A stretch of 64,000 bases of DNA from Clostridia bacterium (GCA_017538255.1 JAFYJD010000025.1:1-64000); one strand, 5' to 3'; positions 41,981 to 51,169 are shown, counted from the stretch's first letter. Notes: generated by a model not told the origin, from the letters alone. Numbers and translations are program-made.

Positions 41981-42670
41981 ATGAATGATCCGAATCTTGA
42001 AGCGCTTTGGTTCTATACTGCGGCGGATTATCTTCTTATTAACGCTTTTTTGTGGCGCAACACAGAAGCACTTGCTCCCTGCCTTGAGTTAGTTTACAAT
42101 AATAATCTTTCTGTGATACAGGAGGTTGAGAAACTAACTCCAGAAAAACGCTTCGCTTTTACCGGCTTTGATTGCAATGCGCTCTATGAAGTTTATAAGC
42201 GGCGCACACCATTTAGTTTAACCGCATTTTCAAAGCGCAAAATGCTTGAACAGGCCATCGATGATATCCGCACGATCTGCTCTGCCGCAATGCCCGTTTC
42301 GGAAGATTTGCTCCTATTCAGAAATGTCAATGCTCGTTTTATGTTGAATGCAGAGCAAAATGATACCGTTGCGCTTTTGGGGCTTACCAGCACCAGCAAT
42401 ACAGGACAACTTATAGATTACGGTAATAATGATTATCTTTCTCCTGCGCAGATACTCAAAATATGTGTTCCGCGTCATTTCCCGGCAGTTTCCTTTGTTA
42501 ATAGCGAAAACGAAGTTATACTTCCGCCGATGGAATATCGCGTACTGTCGTCAACTATGCGCGATAACGTGTCCATCATCGAACTTCAAGCCATCGGTTC
42601 GCTTGATATAGAAAGTCTTATCTCTACATCAAAGGATGTCTTTTCTGAGTACTTCTATAACGAACAATAG
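41981..42670 (+). CDS. Predicted ADP-ribosyltransferase (R-S-E class)
   Basis: 229 residues, no signal peptide. The N-terminal helix 'FYTAADYLLINAFLWRNTEA' has the 'YT...Y..IN..LR' spacing of exoenzyme-type ADP-ribosyltransferases. The three catalytic elements follow in order: Arg114 in 'LLLFRNVNARF', the Ser-Thr-Ser at 137-139 in 'LLGLTSTSNTG', and an ExE at 176-178 in 'FVNSENEVILPPMEYRVLS'. ExE members usually modify arginine. It should transfer ADP-ribose from NAD to a protein or other target; whether it acts inside the cell or is released is unknown. GAGG lies about 7 nt before the ATG at 41981. It stands alone between rubrerythrin and rubredoxin genes, with no obvious immunity gene. Confidence 0.75.
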   Translation: MNDPNLEALWFYTAADYLLINAFLWRNTEALAPCLELVYNNNLSVIQEVEKLTPEKRFAFTGFDCNALYEVYKRRTPFSLTAFSKRKMLEQAIDDIRTICSAAMPVSEDLLLFRNVNARFMLNAEQNDTVALLGLTSTSNTGQLIDYGNNDYLSPAQILKICVPRHFPAVSFVNSENEVILPPMEYRVLSSTMRDNVSIIELQAIGSLDIESLISTSKDVFSEYFYNEQ

Positions 42671-42719
42671 CATATTGGTGTCGTTGTGCTTATATTTGTG
42701 ATTTAATCACATGACGGTA

Positions 42720-42748
42720 TTGAACATTCAACAATTCAAGTGTATAAT
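42720..42748 (+). promoter_or_regulatory. Promoter for rubredoxin
   Basis: TTGAAC (-35), 17-bp spacer, TATAAT (-10), 55 nt before the ATG. Confidence 0.8.
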
Positions 42749-42803
42749 TAAATCAAGCAAGCGAACGTGTTTGTGAAATTATATTGCGGAAAGGAGAATT
42801 ATT

Positions 42804-42938
42804 ATGAAATACGTTTGCAAGGTTTGCGGCTGGATCTATGACGAAGAGGAGCAAGGCACGAAGTGGGAGGATCTTCCCGATGATTTCGTGTGCGAACTGT
42901 GCGGCGTTGGCAAAGACGAGTTTGTTCCCGCCGAATAA
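42804..42938 (+). CDS. Short-loop rubredoxin
   Basis: 44 residues: '[20 protein letters not shown]' then '[20 protein letters not shown]'. The two CxxCG iron-binding knuckles are intact. The central loop present in 52-54-residue rubredoxins is missing about 8-10 residues, as in the known 45-residue Desulfovibrio type. It is an electron carrier, probably feeding rubrerythrin-type peroxide reduction. AAGGAG lies about 8 nt before the ATG. It has its own promoter and ends at a strong terminator. Confidence 0.95.
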   Translation: MKYVCKVCGWIYDEEEQGTKWEDLPDDFVCELCGVGKDEFVPAE

Positions 42939-42953
42939 TTTGTTTTGACCATC

Positions 42954-42981
42954 AAAAAACCCTGCTTTTGCAGGGTTTTTT
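42954..42981. terminator. Bidirectional terminator between rubredoxin and the ABC gene
   Basis: A 12-bp stem, AAAAAACCCTGC / GCAGGGTTTTTT, with a TTTT loop. It works in both directions between convergent genes. Confidence 0.9.
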
Positions 42982-42996
42982 GATTTCTTATTTCCG

Positions 42997-45900
42997 TTAT
43001 TCCGCTCTCAGCGCGAGCACCGGGTCCTTCTTCGCGGCAATGCCGGCCGGGATTAGTCCGGAAATCAAGGTTAGTATCATACTTACAAGCACGAGCACTA
43101 TTGCCCCTTTCAGCGGCAGCACCGCCTTTAGATTGGCAATACCTGTAAGTTTTTGCAGTATGATATTCATAAGTATCGTAAGAAGCAGCGTGACGCCGAT
43201 CCCGATAAGACCCGCGAAGAATCCGACTGTCAGCGTTTCGGCATTGAAAACCGAACGTATATCGCGCTTTGATGCGCCGATAGAGCGCAGGATGCCGATC
43301 TCCTTCGTGCGTTCAAGTACGGAGATATAGGTGATTATGCCGATCATAATCGAAGAAACAACAAGCGAAATCGCAACGAATGCGATAAGCCCATAGGATA
43401 TCGCGTCGATGATCGTCGTTATGCCCGACATAAGTTTTGCTACATAGTCGGTGTATTCTATCTTGTCGCCTTCTTCGGCACTTTCGTTATAATCCTCGAT
43501 AGCCTTCGCCACGGATTCCTTATCCTCAAACGATGAAACATAGATATTGATAGTGTCCGGATCGTCAAAGTCCACAGCGCCAAACTCCTTTAGGCGATCC
43601 TTGAGTGTTGAGGTTGATACCTTTGACGGCATAAACTTATCGTAATAGACTGCAAGTGTATCTTCGCTCTCCCCCGCTATGCGCTCATCGAATATAGCGG
43701 CGACCGCGATATAGCCGCTTGAGCCGAAGATATCTCCGGGTTCCGAATATTGCCGCACCAAACCCGCGACCTCAAACTCGGCGTTCTCCTTGCACTTTTC
43801 GACTATGATCGCTGTGATCTGTTCTACCATCAATGCGTCCAGTTCATCGTCCGTATAGTCCGCCAGATAATTTTCCATTTCTTCCCTGCTGACTCCAAAA
43901 GTGGAAGCGGCGAGTTCTATACGCGATTCGCGCGTCGGAAACCGCTGTAAATATGAGGCTACGGTCATATCGAGCCCGGCCTTGTCCGGCAGGGCCAGAA
44001 CGGCGGTATACATATCCGCCTTTTCAGTATCGTTGAGCGATGCGAAATAGGCTTTTATCTCGCTTGCCTTTGCGCTGTCTGACAGTTCCTGCTGCTGTTC
44101 GATTATGAACGGCAGCCCCGATACTATATCGATGTTCTTGTTTGCTTCGGATTTCTGTTCGGCTATGAGTTCCGCCGCTTCAGCCTTTTCTATCACATAC
44201 TCCGTCAACAGATGCGTATAGCCGAATGCACCGGAAATCTGCATGGCGCCGTTTGATTTGGCCCTGATTATTCCGACGACCGTAAGATCGAAACCGTTTT
44301 TGATTACAAGATCCATCAGTTTATCGTCGTCGCCGATATACTCCCATTGGTTTTGAGAGGATTCGCTTCGCCTGTACATTTCGTGATTTAGAACGAGTTT
44401 AAAACTCTTGCCAAGTATCTCGTCATATGCGGCGATCCGAGCGGTCTCCTCTATCTTTTCGCCCTTGAATATGGAAGTCATAATACTTTTGATCTCTTCT
44501 GCGTCGATACATCCAAGAGCATAGAAAGCGGTGTCGCTTATGGAATTGTTTTCATCGACGATCAAAACTATCTCGTTCGCCTTTTCCGCCCAGCGTCCTG
44601 CGGCAAGTTCGTATTTGTCGCGCAGCAGTTCACTAACAAGTTCCCCATCCTTACCCGGCAAAAGTTCAGACCAAAGGTTGGCGCTGCTCATACGCGACGA
44701 AACAAGGTTGAACATACTCATACCCGTTGCGTCATCATCGCTTGACGATGTAAATATCGCCTTTGAGATATCGGCATTGCGATATTCGCCGTCATTGTCC
44801 ACTAAGAATACGTTCAATGACGGCTCGTAACCATACTGGACGGCGGAGATCAGTGAGTTGAGTTCCGAACCCTTATCGGCAAGTTTTGCGTCCAGATACT
44901 CCTTGAATGCCGCAATATTGTTCTCTTCGTCGTTTCCCGAGAACGCAGCGTTCAGCATACGGTATATACGCGGATCGGATCGAACAGCATCATCGCGGCT
45001 CTCCTCGCTGCCTGATGTATCGTCGCCCACGTCGAGGAATGTCTTTATAATATTGTTCGGATTCTTTTCAAGCGTTATCGGATACGAAGCGAGCGTGCTT
45101 CGCTGAATATCCGAAACGTAGTTATGTATGCCCGTTGAAAGCGAAAGTATCAGCGCTATACCCGTTATGCCGATAGAACCCGCAAAAGCAGTTAGAAGCG
45201 TTCTGCCTTTTTTTGTCCTGAGATTATTGATGCTCAGCGACAGCGCGGTAAAGAACGACATCGAAGTCTTTTTTCTTTTGATATCGGCATCGGTCTTAAG
45301 TTCTGTTTTCTCGGCATTAGGATCAAAAGCGCGCGTGTCTGAGATTATCTTGCCGTCCTTTAAGCGCACGGTGCGCGTTGCGTACTGATCGGCGAGTTCG
45401 CCGTTGTGCGTTACCATAATAACCAGCCTGTCCTTGGCGACCTGTTGGAGCAGTTCCATAACTTGCACGCTGGTTTCCGAATCAAGCGCACCCGTTGGCT
45501 CATCCGCAAGTAAAACATCCGGGTCGTTGACAAGCGCACGCGCTATCGCAACGCGCTGCATCTGTCCGCCGGACATCTGGTTTGGGCGCTTATGCAGTTG
45601 ATCGCCGAGCCCGACCGAGCGCAGCGCTTCCTTTGCGCGGCGTCTGCGCTCCGCTTTGGATACGCCCGATATCGTTAGCGCAAGTTCGACATTTGCCAGC
45701 ACGCTTTGATGCGGGATGAGATTATAACTTTGGAATACAAATCCGATCGTATGATTTCTGTAAATATCCCAGTCACGGTCTGAATAGGCTTTTGTTGAAA
45801 CGGCGTTAATTATAAGATCGCCGGAATCATACCTGTCAAGCCCCCCGATGATATTAAGCAGCGTTGTCTTGCCCGAGCCGCTCGGGCCGAGCACAGCAAC

Positions 45901-45999
45901 GAACTCGCTTTCACGAAAAGCGAGGCTCACATCATCGAGCGCCTTTTGAACAAGGTCTGATGTTTTGTATTGTTTTGAGATATTGCGAAGTTCCAGCAT
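42997..45999 (-). CDS. ABC exporter with fused ATPase and FtsX-type permease
   Basis: 1000 residues. Residues 1-225 are a MacB/LolD-type ATPase (Walker A '[13 protein letters not shown]', signature '[15 protein letters not shown]', Walker B '[12 protein letters not shown]'). A helix at about 275-300 ('[20 protein letters not shown]') begins the permease. A large external domain fills about 305-870. The C-terminal FtsX helices include '[20 protein letters not shown]' and '[20 protein letters not shown]'. Members move peptides or lipoprotein-like substrates, or act as mechanotransmitters. The ATG at 45999 is chosen for GGAGG upstream. No partner gene is adjacent; substrate unknown. Confidence 0.92.
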   Translation of the reverse strand: MLELRNISKQYKTSDLVQKALDDVSLAFRESEFVAVLGPSGSGKTTLLNIIGGLDRYDSGDLIINAVSTKAYSDRDWDIYRNHTIGFVFQSYNLIPHQSVLANVELALTISGVSKAERRRRAKEALRSVGLGDQLHKRPNQMSGGQMQRVAIARALVNDPDVLLADEPTGALDSETSVQVMELLQQVAKDRLVIMVTHNGELADQYATRTVRLKDGKIISDTRAFDPNAEKTELKTDADIKRKKTSMSFFTALSLSINNLRTKKGRTLLTAFAGSIGITGIALILSLSTGIHNYVSDIQRSTLASYPITLEKNPNNIIKTFLDVGDDTSGSEESRDDAVRSDPRIYRMLNAAFSGNDEENNIAAFKEYLDAKLADKGSELNSLISAVQYGYEPSLNVFLVDNDGEYRNADISKAIFTSSSDDDATGMSMFNLVSSRMSSANLWSELLPGKDGELVSELLRDKYELAAGRWAEKANEIVLIVDENNSISDTAFYALGCIDAEEIKSIMTSIFKGEKIEETARIAAYDEILGKSFKLVLNHEMYRRSESSQNQWEYIGDDDKLMDLVIKNGFDLTVVGIIRAKSNGAMQISGAFGYTHLLTEYVIEKAEAAELIAEQKSEANKNIDIVSGLPFIIEQQQELSDSAKASEIKAYFASLNDTEKADMYTAVLALPDKAGLDMTVASYLQRFPTRESRIELAASTFGVSREEMENYLADYTDDELDALMVEQITAIIVEKCKENAEFEVAGLVRQYSEPGDIFGSSGYIAVAAIFDERIAGESEDTLAVYYDKFMPSKVSTSTLKDRLKEFGAVDFDDPDTINIYVSSFEDKESVAKAIEDYNESAEEGDKIEYTDYVAKLMSGITTIIDAISYGLIAFVAISLVVSSIMIGIITYISVLERTKEIGILRSIGASKRDIRSVFNAETLTVGFFAGLIGIGVTLLLTILMNIILQKLTGIANLKAVLPLKGAIVLVLVSMILTLISGLIPAGIAAKKDPVLALRAE

Positions 46000-46124
46000 T
46001 TCTGCCTCCAAGACTTTGTTTGTATCATTATAACACCAAAAGTACGCCTCTATCAACGGATACTCGGAATTGTTGAAAAAATATCACATTTTTCTTCCAA
46101 GTTCCGCACTCATTGATATTTCTA

Positions 46125-46153
46125 TGGACGAATCGGCGGATAACTGCTATAAT
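46125..46153 (+). promoter_or_regulatory. Promoter for EamA gene, predicted to give a leaderless mRNA
   Basis: TGGACG (-35, 4 of 6), 17-bp spacer, TATAAT at 46148-46153. The ATG at 46161 lies 7 nt past the -10, at the expected transcription start. Confidence 0.6.
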
Positions 46154-46160
46154 ACTCAAT

Positions 46161-47081
46161 ATGAGAAAGCAATTCACATCAACGATTTTGCCGCTTATCG
46201 CGGCCGTCATCTGGGGTACTGCCTTTGTTGCGCAGGATGTTTGCGCTGGAAACGTCCCCCCTCTTGCCTTCAACGCGATCCGTTTTGCCGTCGCGGTCGT
46301 GTTTCTTGCGCTTGTTAAGATCATCATCTCGACGATTCGCAAAAAATCCAAAATGACTTTGTCTGCTGTCAAACAAAAATCCTGTAACCGATCTCTTTTG
46401 ACCGCAGGGTTGCTATGCGGCCTCGCGCTTGCAGTTGCATCATTCTTTCAACAAGCCGGTATGGAGGCGGGCACCGACGCGGGCAAATCGGGCTTCATAA
46501 CCGCGCTCTATGTTGTGCTCGTGCCGGTTATAGGTCTGTTTTTCAAGAAACGCACCCCGTGGGTGCTTTGGATCGCGCTCGCAGTTGCCGTTATCGGATT
46601 GTATCTGCTCTGCGTAAACGGCGGTTTCAAACTTGAAAGCGGCGATATGCTGACACTCGTTTGTGCGCTTGCGTTTGCGATACAGATACTGCTTATAGAC
46701 AAATTTGCCGGCGAACTCGATCCTATACTCTTTTGTATCGTTGAGTTTGCGACGGCGGCTGCGCTGTCATTTATCGGGATGCTTATTATGGAAAGACCCG
46801 ATGCATCGCAGATCATAAAATACGCGCTTCCGATACTGTATGTGGCGGTATTCTCCTGCGGCATCGCATATCTTATGCAGATAATCGCCCAGCGCGACGG
46901 CGACCCCACGCTTGTTTCACTTCTGTTCAGTATGGAATCGGTCTTTTCCGTCATAAGCGGAGCGATAATACTGAAACAGAAAATGAGCGCGCGTGAACTC
47001 ACCGGCTGTGCGCTGATTCTTGCGGCAGTCGTTATCGCACAGTTATCCGTCGTGTCAAAGCAAAAAGAAACGGGGATTTAA
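46161..47081 (+). CDS. EamA/DMT family transporter
   Basis: 306 residues with ten hydrophobic helices in two repeated EamA halves. 'ILPLIAAVIWGTAFVAQDVC' is the first-repeat start. 'VALAFAIQILLIDKFA'-like segments and 'YAMQIIAQRDGDPTLVSLLF'-like segments mark the second half; its last helices contain 'ESVFSVISGAIILKQKMSAR'. It exports or imports a small metabolite that cannot be named. There is no ribosome binding site before the ATG, and a -10 box sits 7 nt upstream, so translation is probably leaderless. Confidence 0.87.
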   Translation: MRKQFTSTILPLIAAVIWGTAFVAQDVCAGNVPPLAFNAIRFAVAVVFLALVKIIISTIRKKSKMTLSAVKQKSCNRSLLTAGLLCGLALAVASFFQQAGMEAGTDAGKSGFITALYVVLVPVIGLFFKKRTPWVLWIALAVAVIGLYLLCVNGGFKLESGDMLTLVCALAFAIQILLIDKFAGELDPILFCIVEFATAAALSFIGMLIMERPDASQIIKYALPILYVAVFSCGIAYLMQIIAQRDGDPTLVSLLFSMESVFSVISGAIILKQKMSARELTGCALILAAVVIAQLSVVSKQKETGI

Positions 47082-47084
47082 TAC

Positions 47085-47495
47085 TTATATTCGGCTTTCC
47101 TTTTGATCGCCTATCAGCATTTCTACAAGTTTGACGCATTCAAACACCAATCCGTCGCAAAACGGTTTTTTCTGTTGGCCGAGTCTCTCATTCCTATCAA
47201 GCAGGTCCTTGCAATCAAGCATATTTGAATGATTTAAATTGAGTTTTGCATAGTACTTCTCAATGGTGCCCGGATCATCTTTGCCCATTAGTCCAAGAGC
47301 CATCAATCCTCCTGTAACGGCACCGCAGACAGAGCCGCGTTTCATCCCTCCGCCGAAGTTGGCGGCGATATTTCGCAGCATTTCCTCGTCAACCTCTGCC
47401 GATTTTGCAAAGGGCATCAAAACAGATTGGGCACAATTATAATGCGGTGATTGAGATTCGCGCAGTTCGCGCGCTCTGTTAATACAGTAATCCAT
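47085..47495 (-). CDS. C_GCAxxG_C_C family redox protein
   Basis: 136 residues. The family cysteines occur in 'SPHYNCAQSVLMPFA', 'GGGMKRGSVCGAVTGGLMAL', 'SNMLDCKDLL' and 'KPFCDGLVFECVKLV'. The GCA of the usual signature is GAV here, after a Cys. Members are thought to be redox-active or metal-binding, and many lie in selenium or sulfur metabolism gene sets. GGAGG lies 7-8 nt before the ATG at 47495. A terminator separates it from the upstream 87-residue gene. Confidence 0.85.
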   Translation of the reverse strand: MDYCINRARELRESQSPHYNCAQSVLMPFAKSAEVDEEMLRNIAANFGGGMKRGSVCGAVTGGLMALGLMGKDDPGTIEKYYAKLNLNHSNMLDCKDLLDRNERLGQQKKPFCDGLVFECVKLVEMLIGDQKESRI

Positions 47496-47510
47496 TTTTC
47501 TTCCTCCATA

Positions 47511-47548
47511 AATAACCAAAACTGCCGGGCAATGCGTTTTGCCCGGCA
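47511..47548 (-). terminator. Terminator after the 87-residue gene
   Basis: Stem TGCCGGGC / GCCCGGCA, then GTTTTGGTTATT on the minus strand. Confidence 0.65.
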
Positions 47549-47572
47549 ATATTCAAGCGATAATACTCCTTC

Positions 47573-47836
47573 TCAGGAGTTAAATGTAACGCCGTCCGTG
47601 GTGGAAGCGTACAGGCAAGCCTTGTCGTCGCCGCCGTATTTGGCCATAAACTCGTGGTCGGTCATCGTGCAATCGACTTCCGGAATGAATATAATGACAG
47701 GTTCGCCGGTGTCAATATCATCAAACCCCATATCGACGGGGATCCAGTAATCCTCAGCGTCGACGCAGGTGCGTACTTCGTTGTTGCCCTTAAGATTCTG
47801 AGCGTAAAGGACGGGTTTCTGGTATGATTTCTTCAT
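47573..47836 (-). CDS. Small orphan protein with MKK-Y-KP N-terminus
   Basis: 87 residues, acidic. It begins 'MKKSYQKPVLYAQNLKGNNE' and has three cysteines (in 'EVRTCVDAED', 'PEVDCTMTDHE' and 'DKACLYASTT'). The N-terminal MKKxYxKPxL pattern occurs in many small Firmicute proteins, including some leader-type peptides. No modifying enzyme (radical SAM, YcaO, lanthionine synthetase) is seen nearby, so a RiPP call is not supported. AGAGGA precedes the ATG. It lies 19 nt after the dockerin-like gene, so the two are probably co-transcribed. Confidence 0.7.
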   Translation of the reverse strand: MKKSYQKPVLYAQNLKGNNEVRTCVDAEDYWIPVDMGFDDIDTGEPVIIFIPEVDCTMTDHEFMAKYGGDDKACLYASTTDGVTFNS

Positions 47837-47855
47837 AACTAATTCCTCTCTATAA

Positions 47856-48276
47856 TCAGTTCAATGCCGCTCGCATAACGATTATCGCATCATCTACGGT
47901 GAGACAGCCGTCTGAGTTCATATCGGCGCAGTAGCGGCCGTATGCATCGAGATCACAAATACCCATCGCCACGCGAAGCGCAATGATAACGTCCACGATA
48001 TCGATGTCGGCATCCGCGTTGACGTCGCCCTTTGTACCGGCTATTACAGCAGTTGCGAGTTCAAGCGTATTGCCAATAAATGCAGCCGTCGATAGTACCG
48101 CTTTTGGGGCCGGAGCCTTTGGTCTCAACGGCTTTAACTGCGGCATAGAAGTTTTTGGCTGTTTCTGCCGTTGCGCCGATGAACGCCGGAAGAGAGCCGA
48201 AAACAAAAGCCGCGACCAGCAGTATCGTAGCTATAGTGCAAAACGACCGTTTTTGTGTTGAAAATGACTTCTTCAT
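47856..48276 (-). pseudogene. Secreted dockerin protein, frameshifted
   Basis: Frame 1 from the ATG at 48276 gives a signal peptide: 'MKKSFSTQKRSFCTIATILL', then 'VAAFVFGSLPAFIGATAETA'. It stops after about 70 codons. Frame 2 carries a type I dockerin: 'GDVNADADIDIVDVIIALRV' and 'ADMNSDGCLTVDDAIIVMRA', two Ca-binding repeats. Both frames overlap at 48061-48206, and the likely shift is at the GGGG/CCCC-AAAA run near 48105-48115. With one base restored the product would be a small secreted dockerin-bearing protein of about 135 residues. It may be a pseudogene or a sequence error. Confidence 0.7.
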
Positions 48277-48406
48277 AGTTCTAACCCCCTGTAAGTATTC
48301 TGTGATCGACCGATTTCGCCTAACCAGTATATCGCTTAGCGTTTTGCGAAGCCTATCACGGAATAGGACTTGCATAAAACAACAGCGCCTATTCGCACAC
48401 ATTAAT

Positions 48407-48435
48407 ATAATAACACATATCGCAAAAATAGTCAA
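48407..48435 (-). promoter_or_regulatory. Promoter for the dockerin gene
   Basis: On the minus strand, TTGACT (-35), 17-bp spacer, TATTAT (-10). The leader would be about 120 nt. The stretch 48436-48697 shows nothing else. Confidence 0.7.
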
Positions 48436-48697
48436 CTCAGTTTTAGTTTCGTGCTATGGAGTGCTCTTGTCCAAAATCCTATGGATTACTTTTGGAATTA
48501 ATCATTACGCTTGTTAATTTAATTATGTCAAACCAACCATTCTGCGGATCTGATAATGCGATATTAAAGAACAGGCTGTTCAAATATAATCGATATAATC
48601 GTTATTTTGACGATTTTGTATGCTTTTGGGGGCTTTTCAACGCCTTTCGCGCCAATAAAGTACTGTACCAAACGCGTCCATTGCGCGCGCACAGCAA

Positions 48698-48925
48698 TCA
48701 CTCTATCTCGGCCTCGGCTGTCTTGCGCTCCTTGATCGTGGCTTCCATATTCTCAACAAACTCTTGATACTCCTCGGTATAGCGAGTCTTGGGAGGATCG
48801 ATATCGGAAGGATCGACGGTGAAGGTATTTACAGTATTTCCGTAGTTGGCCAAGTCGAATGCGCGGGTCGCTTCTTCCTTCTTTTTCTGTTTCTTTTTTG
48901 CTTTAAAAAGTTTGATGAACTTCAT
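48698..48925 (-). CDS. Small hypothetical protein, basic N-terminus
   Basis: 75 residues. A lysine-rich start 'MKFIKLFKAKKKQKKKEEAT' is followed by 'FDLANYGNTVNTFTVDPSDI' and a charged helical end. AGGAGA precedes the ATG, and a near-consensus promoter lies upstream, so it is a real gene. It has no cysteines or membrane helix. Family not recognised. Confidence 0.7.
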   Translation of the reverse strand: MKFIKLFKAKKKQKKKEEATRAFDLANYGNTVNTFTVDPSDIDPPKTRYTEEYQEFVENMEATIKERKTAEAEIE

Positions 48926-48957
48926 AGCGGTATCTCCTGTTGTTTGGTGATGAGCCT

Positions 48958-48986
48958 ATTATATCTCAAAAGTTTGGAAATGGCAA
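48958..48986 (-). promoter_or_regulatory. Promoter for the 75-residue protein gene
   Basis: On the minus strand, TTGCCA (-35), 17-bp spacer, TATAAT (-10). Confidence 0.8.
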
Positions 48987-49005
48987 GAACGCAGTCGAAA
49001 ACCGT

Positions 49006-49644
49006 TCAATCGGCGATTATGTCGCCGAAATTGCCTTTTATAAAGTGGCGGTATTCCGGATGATCGACGGCGTTTTCGTACTCCTTGATGATCGTTGCGC
49101 GATTCCACTCCCTTGTCTTTTCATCCAATTGATCGTATCGCTCGATCCTGATAAGGCCATGCCTCTCGGCTTCGAGTATCGCTTCGTATGCGTCGGGCAC
49201 ATACTCAACGCCAGCCACATCGACCGGCGCGCCGCTCGTCGCGGCAAACGGTATTTTAACGGAGATACCCGGCGTTTCGATCGCCTCAACGCTGTAGATA
49301 TAGGCGGATACGCCCCTATAGGTGGATTCGAGCGCGTTTTTATAATACTCCGTTATACATTGCACGCCGTTCTTATCGAATCCGTAAGGACCCCACTTCT
49401 GCCATTTGCCGTTATACTCAAAGCCGGTTTCTTTGCAGTATTTTTCTATCGCGTTTGACAAATACACGAGCACGTTTTCCCTTTTTTCGGAAAAATAGAT
49501 AAGAGGAACGCCGTGATTTGAAACGCGCGGCTCAAGCCTTGTTATGTTAGGTATGTTTGACGCGTGATAGAACAATATGGTATCTCCGTTATTGAAACTT
49601 TGTTTTTTCTGTATGCTCCCAGTATCATCTGCCGAGTACCGCAT
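49006..49644 (-). CDS. Hypothetical protein with 'FYHAS...IYFS' N-terminal motif
   Basis: 212 residues, soluble. Notable segments are 'ILFYHASNIPNITRLEPRVS', 'PLIYFSEKRENVLVYLSNAI', 'KWQKWGPYGFDKNG' and 'ESTYRGVSAYIYSVEAI'. The 'YHAS' followed by 'Y-F-S' pattern recalls small ADP-ribosyltransferase-like folds, but I cannot support that call. Its ATG overlaps the stop of the VOC gene (TAATG), so the two are translationally coupled. Confidence 0.65.
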   Translation of the reverse strand: MRYSADDTGSIQKKQSFNNGDTILFYHASNIPNITRLEPRVSNHGVPLIYFSEKRENVLVYLSNAIEKYCKETGFEYNGKWQKWGPYGFDKNGVQCITEYYKNALESTYRGVSAYIYSVEAIETPGISVKIPFAATSGAPVDVAGVEYVPDAYEAILEAERHGLIRIERYDQLDEKTREWNRATIIKEYENAVDHPEYRHFIKGNFGDIIAD

Positions 49645-50006
49645 TACACGGGAGTTCCTACTTCGATCAGATTCCCGTCCAGGTCATAGAATCTGACAAC
49701 TCGCTGCCCCCAGCTGTGCGTCATAAGACGGTTTACATACTCGATGTTTGGATAGAGCCTTTCAAGTTTTTCAATAAAAGCCTCGATCTCCGACTCTTCA
49801 AAATACAGTTCTGTGCTGTTGTTTCTTGATAATATGTTTTTTCCTAAGAATGCTTCCCAGTATTCGGCTTCCTGTAAATACAAGCCGCCTGTCAACTCCA
49901 TATTGCCGTCGTTGTCCCGTATCAGTTCAAACCCAAACAGATCATGGTAAAACTTTAAAGCGGCATTACAGTCCTTCACAACCAGAAGCGCTCCTCTGTA
50001 TTTCAT
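49644..50006 (-). CDS. VOC (glyoxalase/bleomycin-resistance) family protein
   Basis: 120 residues with the paired beta-alpha-beta-beta-beta layout. It starts 'YRGALLVVKDCNAALKFYHD' ('LFGFELIRDNDG' next) and ends 'GQRVVRFYDLDGNLIEVG', carrying the terminal metal-ligand Glu. It may bind or modify a small toxic or resistance-related compound. AAAGGAG lies 8 nt before the ATG. It is coupled to the hypothetical gene that follows. Confidence 0.88.
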   Translation of the reverse strand: MKYRGALLVVKDCNAALKFYHDLFGFELIRDNDGNMELTGGLYLQEAEYWEAFLGKNILSRNNSTELYFEESEIEAFIEKLERLYPNIEYVNRLMTHSWGQRVVRFYDLDGNLIEVGTPV

Positions 50007-50063
50007 CTAGACATCTCCTTTCGGCGAAGAAAACTCACAAAAATATTATGGCTTTATTGTTTT

Positions 50064-51158
50064 TTATTTGCTTGATAAATCAATGAAGGAATAATCAGTA
50101 TTTTCTATCCTTGATCTCATAATCTCAATAGACATTTCCGACTTATCTATACCAACAAATCTTCGATTATGTTTTTGAGCAGCTAATAACATTGATCCAC
50201 TTCCAGCAAAGCAGTCCATTACATAGCTGCCTTTTTCAGATGATTGAAGTATTATTTGCTCAAGCATATCGCTATTCTTTTCTGTAGGATAGACAGGATA
50301 TTGGGGGTCTTTGAATGACCAAATATCTTGTATCTTTTTCCCTTGATGTTCGTCCGCATATTTTTTAATCCTAGGATTCCCGGTGGAAGACCATTCTATC
50401 ATGTTCAGCGAATCAAGTCTATCAAACTCTGTTGGGTCTGTACGCCAGTGCCGTCCTTGAGGAGGATTCATTCCCCTCCACGGTTGCCCAGTTGGGCTAC
50501 TGACACTAGATTCTCCAGGAGCATGAAGAGGAATAGTGGTATAACGCCTTCCATCACTATCCACCTTACTAAATCGTTTCGCTATCTCTTCATTCGTACA
50601 TTTTAAACGTATATCGTTCCATATTCCAGAATTCGTTTTTGTGTAAAAGAGTATCATATCCTTTTGGTTACCGTATGCTTTACGGTCAAAGTTCTTGGGG
50701 TTGGATTTAATCCTTGTTATATCGTTTTTGAAACAATCATCTCCGAATATTTCGTCAAGCATTACCTTAAAATAGTGTCCCATTTTTGTGTCTATATGGA
50801 CATACAAACTCCCCTTATTGGACAAGAGCTCACGAATTAAAACAAACCTTTCATACATGAACTTCAAGTATTCATCCTTAGTCATTACATCGGAATATGC
50901 AACTTTGCCATTTCGTGATCTACTTATAGTGCTTACTCTGTCGTCAGATACTAAGAAAATTTGATCGGTGTTAAAAGGAGGATCTATGTAAACAAGATCA
51001 ATCTTATCTTTATAGTCCGGCATCATAGAAGACATGGCTAAAAAATTATCACCTTTGATAATTAAAGACTTTTCTTCGCATACAATTCTCGAGGTTGCTT
51101 TATTTGAGCGTTCAATAATTGCCTCGTGTGATTCTTTTCCATCGAAGATAATGTTCAT
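50064..51158 (-). CDS. Type II DNA methyltransferase, beta class (N6-adenine or N4-cytosine)
   Basis: 364 residues. The catalytic motif IV 'LVYIDPPFNTDQI' comes before the SAM-binding motif I 'VMDCFAGSGSMLLAAQ', the beta-class order. 'RRFVGIDKSEMS' is motif II. DPPF is most common in adenine methyltransferases. It would methylate the host DNA at the site cut by the neighbouring nuclease. It starts 11 nt after the nuclease gene. Base composition is clearly more AT-rich than the flanking chromosome, so the pair looks acquired. Confidence 0.93.
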   Translation of the reverse strand: MNIIFDGKESHEAIIERSNKATSRIVCEEKSLIIKGDNFLAMSSMMPDYKDKIDLVYIDPPFNTDQIFLVSDDRVSTISRSRNGKVAYSDVMTKDEYLKFMYERFVLIRELLSNKGSLYVHIDTKMGHYFKVMLDEIFGDDCFKNDITRIKSNPKNFDRKAYGNQKDMILFYTKTNSGIWNDIRLKCTNEEIAKRFSKVDSDGRRYTTIPLHAPGESSVSSPTGQPWRGMNPPQGRHWRTDPTEFDRLDSLNMIEWSSTGNPRIKKYADEHQGKKIQDIWSFKDPQYPVYPTEKNSDMLEQIILQSSEKGSYVMDCFAGSGSMLLAAQKHNRRFVGIDKSEMSIEIMRSRIENTDYSFIDLSSK

Positions 51159-51169
51159 TGGATTTCCCT

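Noticed and set aside
47573..47836. RiPP biosynthetic cluster
   Set aside because: Only a leader-like N-terminus is present; no modifying enzyme, protease or dedicated exporter is adjacent.
48276..48435. Upstream extension of the dockerin signal-peptide frame
   Set aside because: The region is the promoter and leader; the natural signal peptide starts at the ATG at 48276.
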